A DNA stretch of 64,000 nucleotides, taken from contig CM056561.1 of NCBI GenBank assembly GCA_029721515.1, positions 4,674,001 to 4,738,000 on the forward strand, given 5' to 3'. Shown piece by piece: positions 23,400 through 37,200 of this stretch. Position 1 is the stretch's first letter. The number at the start of each line of letters is the position of its first letter. Made by a program: the position numbers and the translations under genes. Below the pieces are notes generated by a model. It worked only from the letters and a program-made list of their open reading frames with translations, was not told where the DNA came from and ran no database searches. Source of the DNA: Synanceia verrucosa (lineage: Eukaryota > Chordata > Actinopteri > Perciformes > Synanceiidae).

Positions 23400-23612
23400 A
23401 CACTGTGAAATACCTGACACACGCTTAGCACAGGGGAAGCCCCTTCTTGTACCTGTGAAAGCCAAATTATTCTTGAAGTAAAGGCATTTGATAAGTTGGC
23501 ACGTCACCACCTGTGTTTAACCAAAGATGGCTCCCTTCCATTTAGGTGTGTCGGCATGCACAGCACTAGAAATTCACAAAAAAGAATCCCTGACAGGCAC
23601 AAAGAGTACAGT

Positions 23613-23721
23613 CTTTATTCATCTATTATGCACACGTGTGACAGTCTATTGCATCCATATAACAGATATCAAAACATAAAAGTTGACACAGTTGACACAA
23701 TTTTAGTCAACAAACTTTATT
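23613..23721 (-). terminator. Candidate znf512b polyadenylation signals
   Basis: Two minus-strand AATAAA hexamers, at 23721-23716 and 23618-23613, lie before repeat-derived sequence begins. Either could end the znf512b transcript. An earlier AATAAA also exists near 25808. Confidence 0.4.
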
Positions 23722-24871
23722 AATTAGTTGAAGGATACTAATGCACAGGTAATACAACAAGTTTGGGAGAAAAACTGTAACAGTTCAGACTCAAAGGAGG
23801 TGTCGATGCCTCCGATGTTAGGTTCTATACAGCTTAATTTCAGATCTTTAACACACCATTAGTCTCATTTCACCTGTTACCTATATATATATATATCATA
23901 ACCAGTTATGAGCTACAACAGCATCTCTTAAAACTCTCAACAGTTTCATCTCAATGGCCCCGGCAACAGAGGCGGATCCAAATTCCTGCTTTTGGAGTAG
24001 GTAGCATACAAAACAAACTATTGTTGTCCAAATAAAAGGGTAAAATTCTCAGGCTGCCTAGGGGGATTTCTAAGGATTAACCTCGAAATGGAAATAACAT
24101 TGATGACTAAGGGAAGACGCTTGAGCCTGTTGTTTCCCCAGGTACAAAAGTCACACCACACACAGTCAGGGTAACTAGAAAGCTCCAACAACACTCCTAT
24201 TTCAAGCCTATTTCATGGTATAGTAAGTGCACTAAATACAGAAAAAAAACACGTACATATGCCTTGTTGTCCCATATTGAGTAGATAATAATAAAGGACT
24301 CTCTCACTGTTTGTCATCGTGTACAGAAAAAAAAAAGTCAATTTATGTGCATCATCAAAATGGATAAAATAACAGTGTATGCCCACATACAGTATAGGCC
24401 TACAATGTTCTGTGGTCTACAAATTTTTTCCAACATTTTTCATTTTAGATTTCATCATGTGTAAAAAGCGTTTTCAAAGCAAACAAAAAGTAGGGGGTGA
24501 AAAAAAGCAATACAATTTTGACAAGACACATCGATATCAAAATATCAGCAAGCCAACAAAACCAGCTAATTATGGTGTATTGCTGTACTCTCTAAACGTT
24601 GTTGCAGTTAGCTCACACTGCGGGATAGATATGTGTTTTCCACATCATAGGAAGACAGATAGTAAAGGGTGTGATAAAATATAAAATACCCACTGTTAAA
24701 AGCAGTGCCTAACTATCATATTGCAACACCGAAGCTTGTCAGGTAAACACAGTCAATGTGACGTCGTTAATGAGACGAGTAACAAGCAGCTGATGAAGTG
24801 ATTCTGTGCCACAGCGTAACACTCACCGACCATTTCTGACAACCGGTCCTCACAAAGGTGCTAACTGTTCT

Positions 24872-24930
<59 letters not shown>

Positions 24931-27132
24931 AGGTCTGGACAACTCATGTTGAAAAAGGTCCGAGGACCGATCAGTGCTTGTCTAACTTCTCTCCCTCACT
25001 TGAACCTGGATAGAAGAGAAAGGTCCATCCTCCGGTCAGAGACAGACACATGCATAATCATCCCCACCTGAATAAACTCCATCGGTTGATTAATAATGAA
25101 GGAATTCAGCTCAGATCTTTGCTTTACAACATATAAAAAGGTCACGGTGTAGGGATGACACCACCTGGGACGCATGTATTTCAAATTCACCGTTCCTTGA
25201 AAATGTTCTGCTGACATCAGTGTTCCATTTTTAAATGATGACATTGACTTTTGTTGGTGCAAAATTCAGAAGACTTGCCATTGAGGAGAGAATGGCAGGA
25301 TGGATTAGTGGACTTACTGAGTTCAGGTCCTTAAGGTCGAGTGGCAAGTAAAGCACCCTTAATATCTCACCAAAATATCCTCACATCACAACTTCATCCA
25401 AAGCTCCATCAGATTGCTATATGGGTATTACACCCAAGAGAATATAATATAGATTTATGATCTTTTTTTTTTTATATGCAAGCACATCATCATTTTTATG
25501 GACATAGACTCCAGATATAAATCAAATATTTATGGAGTTTTCATTGGCTCAAATTGTTAATATAACTGTGGATTCAAGTATCTACTTTAAACACGTTAAA
25601 ATGAAAATATTCTCTGATTGCACACATTTTAGATTTGAAAAGTAATTTAATAATATTATGTTTTAATCTGAAGCTAAACTAACTTTAAGTGGTCAAGCAG
25701 CCTTAAAATTCAAGAAGTTCCTGTTATGGCTTCGAGTGGTCAGTCATAAAGTTGGTTTACAGATATGAGGAGTTAACCATGCTGCTTGTTATCCATGGAA
25801 AGTCTAATTTATTTATTTATTTTTTTCTAGTTTCATTTTCCGCTCCTGTGCCCAGCAGCCACTAGGTTAGGTTGAGTACTCTTGGAGTGCAAAAATACAA
25901 GAGGGGAGCGACAAGGGTTAAGGGTTAAAGTGCAAGGCAATAACTTTGAGCATCCAGGAATTAATTCATATACATCATTATAAGTGAATCTTCATTTGCA
26001 ATTTTTCTGTTTAATAAAAGTTCATTTCCCTCAACCTCTCTATAAAACATTTTTTTAATTCTCTCCTCAGCTCTTTGATTCAAGCTAAAGCAGGAGCCAA
26101 AACATGGCCTCCTTTAAAATGTTGTCACATCATTTGATTGTGCTGCAATGGTGCAACAAGCTTCACACTGTCCGACATTTAGCTTTGCCAGTCATATTTT
26201 AGACAGAATGCTTCAAGTTTTCTTTTGTTTCAAATCAATTAAACAATGCCATGTTGAGTATTAACTTATACCTTACAGATGGAAAGCTCAGACAGCCACT
26301 CTTTCGGGTATTCTGCTTATTAACGTCAAAGCAGATACCTTTTCATCGGCATGTGATGCAGATAAAATAGCGATACAGCCATATAGCTGTAGGAAAACAG
26401 AGTTGAATATGATTAACAACTGTCCAACATTTTAGCTTATATGACATTTGATTTCTTGAAACATGAAAAGTAAAAAAAAGACAAACTAAACAACATTGCA
26501 CTACAGCACACACTGCAAAAAAAATCTGCTGCCCATGATCCAATTGGGTGTTTCGGGCTTTTTAAAACGACAGATGGCATCATTGCTTTGAGTACATAGA
26601 AGATATATAGATATAGATATTGTTTATGTACACAGTACAGTATATCTGTGGAAAAAATGTGAAAACACTAGCTATCATTAAATCGCTTCGCCATGCTAAT
26701 AGAATATCCTTTTTAAAAGCTCTCAGACACAATGTGGATATTGTCGAGAGGATTGTTTGGAACACTACCTCTGTTTAGAAAAACTATCCATGTAGAAGTC
26801 AGGACTTTCTCTTTGACTGTGACTGACACCCCTGCTGTGAGTACGCAAACCGAAATGTGTGCCCTTTAAAAAGGAGACAAAAGTGGAATGGAGAAACGAA
26901 ACGCTACTGTTGCGTGAGTATCCTTTGTAACAGTAGACATGTTAACTCTGGGATTTCAAAGAAACTTGTACTTAATGTTTTACTTCTTAAGAGTTGATTA
27001 AAGTTTCCTCTCAGTGTCAAGTCCTTGTGGAATTAGTACAGTCTTTTAGCTTCCCGGCACAACATTTACAGTAAGCACTCCTCTCTGGCTCCTGGGTGGA
27101 CCAAAGCAGAGCTACTCTGACGGCGTCGACCT
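23722..27132 (-). other. Probable znf512b 3' UTR
   Basis: A 3.4-kb AT-rich stretch after the stop codon, nearly free of transposon sequence apart from one (CA)n tract, as expected of a long vertebrate 3' UTR. The length is inferred from the AATAAA positions. Confidence 0.4.
24874..24926. repeat. (CA)n microsatellite
   Basis: About 26 perfect CA units inside the probable znf512b 3' UTR. Confidence 0.95.
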
Positions 27133-27444
27133 CTAGGGTTTGCTTCGTCTGGCGCTGGAGGGGATGGGCTGTGTGTTCAGGCCTGAACTGGCACTGTCCG
27201 TTGGGTCTTGGATCAGGGTGGGGGACTGTGAAGGGGTCCCGGCAGGGGTCGAGTTTTGAGTTGCGGATGGTGCGTCAGTTTTTGTGTGGAGAGGTGTGAC
27301 CGCAGAGGGGCGCTCTTTGGGCTTGCGGCCCCTTTTCTTACCAGTGGTGGCGCCGTTCCTCACCTCAGCTTTGATCCCGTCGTTCTCCGGCGCTTTACTC
27401 TTCGGACTGGAGACCACCTGGCTGGCTGCTGCTCGAAACCAGTT
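27133..27444 (-). CDS. znf512b: znf512b coding exon 16 (last)
   Basis: Starts NWFRAAASQVVSSPKSKAPE, carries the AT-hook-like KKRGRKPKERP, then a Thr/Ser/Pro-rich tail ending PIPSSARRSKP and TAG at 27135-27133. NWFR and GKKRGRKPKER match human. The tail after that diverges. Confidence 0.95.
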   Translation of the reverse strand, partial: NWFRAAASQVVSSPKSKAPENDGIKAEVRNGATTGKKRGRKPKERPSAVTPLHTKTDAPSATQNSTPAGTPSQSPTLIQDPTDSASSGLNTQPIPSSARRSKP

Positions 27445-28228
27445 CTGAGGTGATAGAGCACAGTCAGGAGGTCTTATGTGACTGTATGTGGGTGTGAATA
27501 CTCTAACAAGATGGTAATCATTTAAGGGTTTAAATATTGTGGGTCCAAGCTTTTATACTGTGGGGACAAGTTGTTGTTTTGTGGCAATAATATGTAATTA
27601 AGACAAATTATTATGTTGACATATTTGGGGCAATAAGCTCCGTATGACAAGATCTGTACAGATTTGCTCCCATAAGTTCAGCACGTGTTTGCACAACACA
27701 GACATAAGTTTATATGCCAACATGTGTGACTTGGTGGTTTCTAGCTACATTTTGGGGAGTGAACATCTCTGATGAACGAGTAACACCAGTCACAGTGTCA
27801 AGAACAATCCCTGTGGAGTTACAACCGGCTGCATCACACTGTCATTTACGTCTGTTTATAACATTTATCTATTTATCTCATGCATCATTTGCACTTTGTA
27901 TCTCACACAGTATGTTATGTTCTGCTAGCTTGTTATTTATCTTTAACATATTTTATTATTTCTTTACTTTGTGTGCTGCTGTCTGTCTCTTTGTACTTTT
28001 TATTCTATGTTGGTACAGAGAGAGAGTGCTGTAAAACCAGGCTCAAATTCCTCATATGTGAAAATCTACCTGGCCAATAAAGCTGATTCTGATGTATTGG
28101 CAGAAATGGAAAATAATATTCATAAGTATGTTTTATAACATGACCCCACGTGGGATCGCCTGGAATTCAAACGATTTCTAGTAATCAATAAAAATTAAAA
28201 AAATACCATTAAAATATCTTGTAATGAC

Positions 28229-28269
<41 letters not shown>

Positions 28270-31200
28270 TGTATATCATTAAGATTAAAACACCACACAC
28301 TTTCCCTAACAAAAATCAAATTCCTATAAAATGCAGGCTATAATATCTGAGAGGGAATATCTTGATTGACCCGATAATAATATACATTATATAGCCTAAA
28401 TTTTGTCTAAAATTAATGTTTATTTGCAGTAAAATATAGAAATTACGTGATCAAAAATAAATACATTTTAGCAAAAATGTCTCCGTTTTGAATGTGTTGT
28501 GATGTTAAAATGGGGTCATGAGCCAAAAAAGGTTGGAAACACCAGATAATAAAGAGGCTGACCCACCTGTGAGTGTGTCTTGCTGATGTGATACTTCACT
28601 CCGCTCTCTGAGCTGAACTCCTTCTGACAAATCAGACAAGTGTACTTTCCTAGTTCTCCACCACCCTGCAAAACATACAGGCATACATTAACACCAGTTA
28701 CCCACCAGATTATCATCTAACCATAGCTGAAATAAATAATATGTACATTTGGATGGATACCATTTTTATCAGACTTTTGTAGATCGCATTGCTGGGTGCA
28801 GTAACACATTTTCCACAGATATTTTTCAATATTCACATTAGTACAGTGTGTCACATCCTTTATGGACTCTCTGAATAACTACTATTTTGGAGATACACAT
28901 TGCAATTTTAAAGGATTTTGTTGTACTTTTAGTATTTGTTGTTGTGCTGTAGCAGACACAAAAGACAGATCAAACAAAAAATAGTTACAATGAGAACATA
29001 AACACCCCTGAGCTGAGTATAAAGTTACACTGTGTTGGTGTTTTCTATTTTTATGTTTATCTGATTATCTACAGATACAAATGATATCAGGTTTGCTCCA
29101 GTTTGAGTGTTTATACCTGGCTGCAGTTGGTGAGATGGGCTTTTAGTCCTGATACACTGGAATACACAGCTTCACAATTCTGAGACAAAACAGAAATAAA
29201 TACAAAGTGAACCAACTCACTCAATCAATTAATATTCCTGTCAAATTAATATTCTTCATTATTATGAACTTAGTGCTGAATGCCAAGACAAACACCTGAA
29301 TCAATATTCTGTTTATTTCAAACATGGAAGGTGAGTTTCTGCACATGGTGACACATTGAACTGTGAGTGTTCTCACTTCGTTGGTGCAGCAGATGAAGCC
29401 TTTCTCCTTGACTTGGTTCTTCCAGGTCTCTAGTAGCTCTTGGCTGAAGTTGGGGAGGCCAGGACGAGTGTAGTTCAACTAAAGAGAAGACATTCATGTC
29501 ACGATCCCTTGCAGTGTTACAACTTTGATGCATGCTACACTGTAACCCTGTTGATAGTTGTACGGCTGTATGTCTGTGGTTGTGCATGTGTGCATGCAGA
29601 GTGTGCATGCCTCTAGGTCCACTTTGTTCATGTCTAAGTATGTCAGTCGTGCATGTGCTCAAAGCATCCTCTCTCTGTTCTCACCCTCTTGCTGTCGGGC
29701 ACCAGGTCGTCCTTGATGCGCCGCTTGGTGCCCCAGTCTTTGGCCAGCTCGTCCTCTGCTATCTCCTGCAGGTGAAACACCGCCACCTGAGCTGATCGGC
29801 GCCTCACTCTGCCACTGGGGGTGCGTTCAAAGTCGTCCCCCTGGCTCACATTCTGTGCTGCTTTTTCTTTCACTCGCTCCCTCTCCTTCTCCTTCTCCCT
29901 GGCGTCTCTTTCTTTCTCTTTAGGATGGCTGGATGGCACTTTTTCATGCCAGTCCTTCCTCTCTGGCTGGCTTTGCTCCTTCTTGCCTATGGATGGAGCC
30001 TCTCCAGAGACCACCTGGGGGAGCAGTAGGACACTTCTTTGAGTGTAAAATCTTTGGTTAGTTATTACAGTAAAATCTAGTACAAGATGCTTCTAAACAG
30101 AGGGAAACTGCTGCAATGATTCTTCATACAATCAGTTTGTTGTCAACTATTTATTAAACTCATTGAGTGCAAGCCTTTTTATAAAAACAAAAGTGCCTTT
30201 TGCCAAAATTTTTGGGCCATTTTGAGTCATCTTTTATGATGCACACAATATTTTGTACTATTTCTCTGAAAACACTGAATAGCTCAAATGAAAGAAGAGA
30301 CTCTATATTTTGATAATTCATTAAGAAAGAAAATGTAGGAAGTCCAGCTTCTTAAATGTGAATATTTCCTGGTTTCTTTACCCCCCCATGACAGTAAAGT
30401 GAATACCTTTGAGTTGTGAACATAACAAGACATTTGATGACATCATATTTGGCTGTTTTGATAATCACAGATAAACATTTTTCATCCTTTGCTGGCATTT
30501 TATAGACCAAACAATTTATCTAGAAGATAAAAAATAATAATCATTGGGGGTGTGACGATACACTCAGGTCACAAGAAGAGACAATACACAATATTAGATT
30601 CATGAGAATGAGACCACTTTTAAATAAACTATAATGACAAAATATATGACAAACAAACATTTAACACCATTTCTTTTATTAAACAGAGTTTATTTAATTA
30701 TACCTCTTAAATAATTAATAAAAAATATATACACTGCAGAAATGCATCATTTGCGTCTTTAGATGATACTTTGACGTATTAATCCAGAAAGTTTGAATCT
30801 GCCAATATCTTTCTAATTTTATCGAAGTGTGGCAGTTACTGCTTTCCTTCTCCTTCGTCTTGTCAGTTTCTGTCAGACTAGACGTAGCAAAGGCTCATTA
30901 CTGCCACTCACAGGTCACAAATAGAAGCTTGGATAGCTCAAAGTCTGATAGGTCACAAATTAATCTCGTCACACCCCTAATAATCATTAGTTCCAGCCTT
31001 AATAATGACAGTTTTCTAATATGTTCTTACCCTCTCTTTGCCGGTGTTGTTGTTGGTGTCAGTGATGACGTCCTTACTGTTGTTGGTGGTGGTGGTGGTG
31101 GTGGTAGTGGAGGCTGTCATGGTGGTTGTGATAATCGGGGAGTGTTCGGTGCGCACATGGTAGTCTCTGCCAGCCTTGGAGCGGTAGGTTTTTCCACAGT

Positions 31201-34200
31201 GCTGACACAGAAACACAGGCTTCTCATCGTCAGAGAACTCTCCTCCACAACGTTTCTGGTGGTACTGGTAGCCCATCAGGCTGGAAAAGTGGGCTGAACA
31301 GCCCTGTATATGTGTGTGTGTGTGTTTGCACACATAATGTTAGTGGGATCATGTGAGACCAGTGACAGAAATGAGACAGAATGAAAGCAGGCATTAAGCA
31401 GGAAGCTGGTTACATGTAACCCTGTTGCTGCAGTTGGTCAGTGTGTGTGGTTACTGTTAAGAAAAGACAGAAAAAAGGAGGAAGCTGCTCATTTTTCAGT
31501 GCGAGGACATGTCACAGTAGAGAGTCTATTTTTCCAGCTCTTTGTCTTCCTCTCTCTGCCTTTTGCACTCTAGAGTGAGTAATGGGAAGCACAGTGTTGA
31601 TGTGGTTTTGGGCAACATGTCAAGAACAAGGCATAAAGGAAAAAGGAGGGAGAGAGGTAAGAGGAGGCAGACACTGAAAAGAAGAGCCCGAGGAAAAGGG
31701 AGGAACAAAATCGAAACTGGCAGATGAGGAGAGAGGAAAATGTGACATGAAAGGCAGAGAAGTTGGACAAATGGGAACGAAGGACGGATGAAAGCGAGAA
31801 TGAGAGAAAGGGAAAGAGAAAGGGACTCAGGAAGAAAAAGGGAGCGCATACCTCAGTAGGACACTTGATTCGTCCCATCTGTTTCAGCACTCGGCGCAGC
31901 CTTTCTCGCTCCTCGTGCTTGTCGCCCGTCTGGCCTTCGCTCCCCGAGGGCTGAGGGGGAACAAACACAACGTCACACGAGCGTGTACCACCATAACACC
32001 TCCCCCTCCCTCCTCACTGTACGAAAAAAAAAAAGAATGGTGATGAAAATGTGTTTCCCATCTCGGGTGTTCACACTGTGCCAGGATCATTAAATGCTTT
32101 CACGGTGAGGCTGTTACTCAAGGCATGTTTATGACAACTGTCAAACTCGTGTTTTCACTCGAGTGTTGGCTGGTGCCAAACCCCAGCCAAGAACAGAACA
32201 ACAGATGGCATGGCTGCCAGGGAGAAGCAGGGAAGAGCATGGGGGACTGTGGAGAGTCTGGAGTTACTGAGGAGTCCCAGTGGAGCAAACTTGTGTTTCC
32301 TCATGTGTTCACTCACACAGATAAGGAACTGAGATGGCCGAGACACAACTTTAGCTTCCTGGAAATGTGCTAAATACAGATCAAGCCTGCAGGTAAGACA
32401 GCAGAAACCAGCTCAGCCACTGCTTTACACTGGCAGGAGAAGAAACCACAAAACTACATCAGCATAAGCAAATGAGGTAGTACGAGAGAGAGAGAGAGGC
32501 AGCATCAAGGTCAGTCTCAGTAGGTGACCCCTATCCTTCTGTCAGCCCTGTGTTTTCCCACACTGCACTGGGGCTGTGCCATGTGACGGCACCGACCACT
32601 CACTGGATCCAGGGTTAGTGCAAACGCCAAATGAATTTAATAGCAGGGCTTATACAAGACGGAAGTACAAACTGCTTCACATAGTGACAGAAACATCCAT
32701 AATAGAGTCAATCCAAGCAAGATAAAACACATAACAAAAAGGAGCAAAATGCACCAGTTCGTGCTTTTCCCACGATATAAGCACACATATACCAATTAGA
32801 ACACAGGAAAATACATCTCAGTGTATTTACACTTCTGTATGCGTGATACAGTATGTCCTCAGATGACACAAATATAGACATCTAGCAAAAGCATCTATAC
32901 CACAAAAAACATTTGTCTTCTAAACAACATGTACATTATATTTTGATTAGGGCTGTCAAAATTAGCGTGTTATGTAATTAATCAGCGTGAACACGCTAAT
33001 TTGCGTGACGGTAACTCTACTTGGACAAACTGCCCGAAATTCATTGCCAGGAATGTGCTGGCAAGTCATGAAGCAGAACTCCATTCAAAAAATCAAGGAA
33101 ACTAAGAACACAGTCATAGCTAACGATCAAACATGCTGATAAAATTAGATTAACCATCCTTTCTGAATCTGTCCAAGTTTTTCCTGTAATTCAGCAAACA
33201 AACAATCCACCAAAGAGCATCGTTAAAGTATGAATCCTTAATGTGAAATGGCCGAAAAGGAAAAGAGACTTTCTTCTTTTCATAAACACAGCGCTTACTG
33301 GAGCTAATGTGGTGTCGCTCGTATTAGAGCAGCTTAGTAGAAATGCGTACAGCAAAACAAAGGCAGGTGAAGGTTTGCCTTTGGATTCTGTGGATTCTTA
33401 TTCCTTCTGGTTTTTCAATTCACTGCGTTGAAAAGTTTTCTTGACACAAGTCAAACCTGGAAAAATAATGAAAGCCTTCTTCATCAGCAGCTAAGTCTGG
33501 AGCACAATCACAGACAGCACAAAAGTTTTAATTATCTCATCTGGAAAAAAAAATTGCAGAAAAGTCTGGTTGCTGAGGAAGATGCTTCCTGGTGAAACAC
33601 ATTTAGTGTGTAAAAATGTGTAGTGTGTGAGATGCCACCAAAAGGTCAAAGCACAACAGGACGACATATCTATCATCACCATGAAAATAACAAAAATACA
33701 CACACGTATCATATACTACTGAAAATGTAGTCTGACACATGCTACAAGGTTTGCACAGTCATTAATCTTTCATGCTACTTTTTGAAACAGGCCGTGTTGA
33801 ATTATTTAGCAAACTTCATAGCAGCACTGTTGCTCTAATGCAGGAGTGTCATGATAATATCTTAATGAAGCTCTCTGCTGTCAGAGTTAAGACAGCTGCA
33901 GAGAGAAACGTGAGCACTTCAAGGACAAGAATACCAATCGCCATCACCAGCTCAACGGTATGATTTTTTTCAAACCCTGAGATCAGTGAACATGCAACAG
34001 GTAAATTGTAATACAGCGCATGGGAAAGACTGGTGGGCCCTGCAGGAAACCCCTCACCAAACTCAGTGAAAGCTGACACTAGTGCACTGTGGAGTACTAA
34101 ACATAGTGTAGATAAAACCACAAATAGTCTGACCACTTTGTGAATGGATGTAGTCAGTGGTTTGGTGTGGTGTCTAATAACTAACCAGCCTGTTCAGTGG

Positions 34201-37200
34201 GTCAGCGTGACAATGGTGAATCATTAGACCTCTGAGTCCCCAAAGCATCCTCATCTGGACGACCCACTGATGGATTAGGGGACAAATGCAGTTAAAAATA
34301 AACCAGAGGGTAGAGTTAGGACTATTTTTCATTGTTGCCAGTCATATCCAGTGTACAAGCATAAATTTAATCTTTGGTTTTATGCAAACTAGCTGAGCCG
34401 GCATTCATCATTATGACAAATTCTAGCAAATTAAAAAGTCACCTAGGTCAGCAACATGTGCTGATGGCATCATGAAGCTAAATCCACCTTGTATTGTGAA
34501 TATAATGTACTTACATAATATGCGCCAACGTGTTTTAAAGTAGATAGAGGAAGTGAACTGGTTTGAAATGATTTACACTGATCCATTTCACATTAAGAAT
34601 TCATACTTTAACGATGCTTTTTGGTGGATTGTTTGTTTGCTGAGTTACAGGAAAGCTTGGAGTGATTCAGAAAAGATGGTTAATCTAATTTTATCAGCAT
34701 GTTTGATCGTTAGTTATGACTTCGGTGATAGTTTCCTTGATTTTTTGAATGGAGTTCTGCAACGATCAAATTAATCACACATTGTGGCTTAATTTTGATT
34801 AATCATGATTAAATATCATTAACTTTTTCATCTATATTAATCACATTTCATTTTTCATGAACAAACAGAGTCAAGAAAGAAGGAAATAAATCTACACAGA
34901 ATGTGACACAAACATTTATCCACAATCAAACATCTTTGCAGAGACGAGACGCAGAAGTAGAAACTATTCTGGTTGTTTCTGCTTCCTGTCACTACCGGAT
35001 CAAATGACCATTTGAGCCGCTACGTCTGGTTAGGGAACCATTGATCTAGGAGACCACACATGCATGTGTGTCCCTCTGGATGTACCTTGGCGCTGTGCTC
35101 CGCCATGGTGTGGTAGTTGAGTCCGGCCTTGGACCTGAATTGTTTGTGGCACTGCTGGCACTTCAAGGCATCCTGGAGCTGCAGGATTTGAAGACCAAAG
35201 AGAACATGAAATCACACTTCTATGAAAGGAAACTAACAAGTATCCAACTATTGCTGGCTATGAACTTTATTGGCTCTATCAGTGCAGCAACATTTCATCT
35301 GTAACCTAATAGAACTTGTTATTAGTGAGCAATTTTGGTCAAAACAAAGGACAAAGGCCACTTCAAGCAACTTTGGGAACCTGAAAAGCCAATTTAACAC
35401 AAAGTGTTCCTCTTTGTAGATTACTCCCCTCGCCTCAGTATTGATTTGGAGACAGAGGTGTTTTGATGGTGAGTGACCCAGTGGTAATGTGGTGATTCTG
35501 TCGTTGCTTTACGGCAGACTGTCACTTTAATAGAGTCACACGGGCCACTGGGCCAAGCAGCCATTAAAACGTCTGTAGGAACACATCTCTCCGAGGGCCT
35601 GGAGGCTACTGCGCCAGCTTCCAGCTGCTTTGTCCTCAGGAAATGGACTTCTTCTTTCTTACTTCACCCCTACCTCTTTTATTACTGCTATTCACAATTG
35701 AGTGCAATGCAAACAAAGTGCAGACGTGCACAGCGTCCTTTCCCTTGTTCCATTGCAACTGATATTAGCTTTCATATCAGAGTAGATGAGTGTAGGATAT
35801 TACAGAAAAAATAGTTGAGATTACTGTACTGAGATACGGCCTGATGTTATTTCAACAGCCTCCCAATCAATATCATTACTGTAAAGGCTCCCTAGACTCT
35901 GCACAATGGAGTCCTCAGGGAGAGGGATCTAATAACGGTGCACTGAAAGTTATAATCCACTGTGGAAATTACAGCTTTGGGTCCAGATAGCGTTATTTCA
36001 TACTCATGGATGCATGGTTTCCACTGAGGCATTGTGGAAATTGATGCATCTTGTCACATTTTGCACTGGATCCTGGTTTTAACGATTTCCAACTGCACTG
36101 TGTAACCACAGCATTCAGCCGATGTTACATGATGGTCCTCCACTGGTGAAATACTAAACATTTGTCTTGGATTGGTATTAACTAGTCTGACAGGAAGTAT
36201 TTTTTTTCAGTTTTGCAGCACGCTCTATCAGAACACTCACTGACCTTCTGGCAAATCTCCATGTGTTTCTTGAGGCCGTGGATCGTTTTCCTGGTGACGA
36301 TGGAGCAGGTGGGACACACCACTTCGCCTCGCTCGTGGATCGCTCGCTGCCATTGGGTGTCAGCACCTTAGAAACATGTGGAAACAGTATTTCTGTTAGA
36401 TGGATCAGAATGTGGCTCACTAGAACTTGGGCATCAACCGTTTTCAATACTTTTTTGTTACACACCAAACAGTCTCTGTAGTACTGAAACAGTCACCGAG
36501 GTACTGAAGATCATGTTAAATTAGTCTGTACAATATTAGTTGATTAATCAGTTTGCTGATCGGCAGATATGTGCCCTGTTTTACATCATTGTGACTGTCT
36601 AATTTTGGGATTTGAACTCATGTTAGACAAAACAACAACAATCACATTGGGATCAAATTGTGGGGACGATACTACATGATTCATTAATTAACAAAGTGAT
36701 TGAGACAATAATGAAAATAATCACGGGGTTGTGACCCTATACCAATATTTGTTATGTTTATAATGTGACTTATTCAGGGCTAAGAAAGAGAGGCAACATT
36801 CATAATTGACACTGACATTTTTGAGGGATACCAGGATCTTGAGATCTACATTTTTGGAGCTGAATAATTAAAAAAAAAAAAATCGAGGTGTTCACCAGAG
36901 CCGGTTGGAGCTGGATCTTTCTTGGAGGACTGACTTGATGTTGATCTCCTCTGGGGATCCTCACAGAAACCACTCCCTTCTGATTTCTTCACACGGCCCG
37001 CCTTCAGCTTCTCCTCCACCTTAGTCATACCTGCAACACACACACATAGACATAGAGCACATAGACACACACAGACAAGCAGCCGTGGTAGTAATTAATA
37101 CTCCCAATGAACGTATTCAAGGTAAACTGAGAGATACAAGCAGAGCGGGACAGACGGAGGACAATGCTGAACAAGAGAAATGCTAAAAAAAGGAAAGTTG

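Noticed and set aside
33849..34136. 95-codon minus-strand hydrophobic frame inside the foldback element
   Set aside because: Looks signal-peptide-like at its start, but it lies in transposon core sequence and has no family match.
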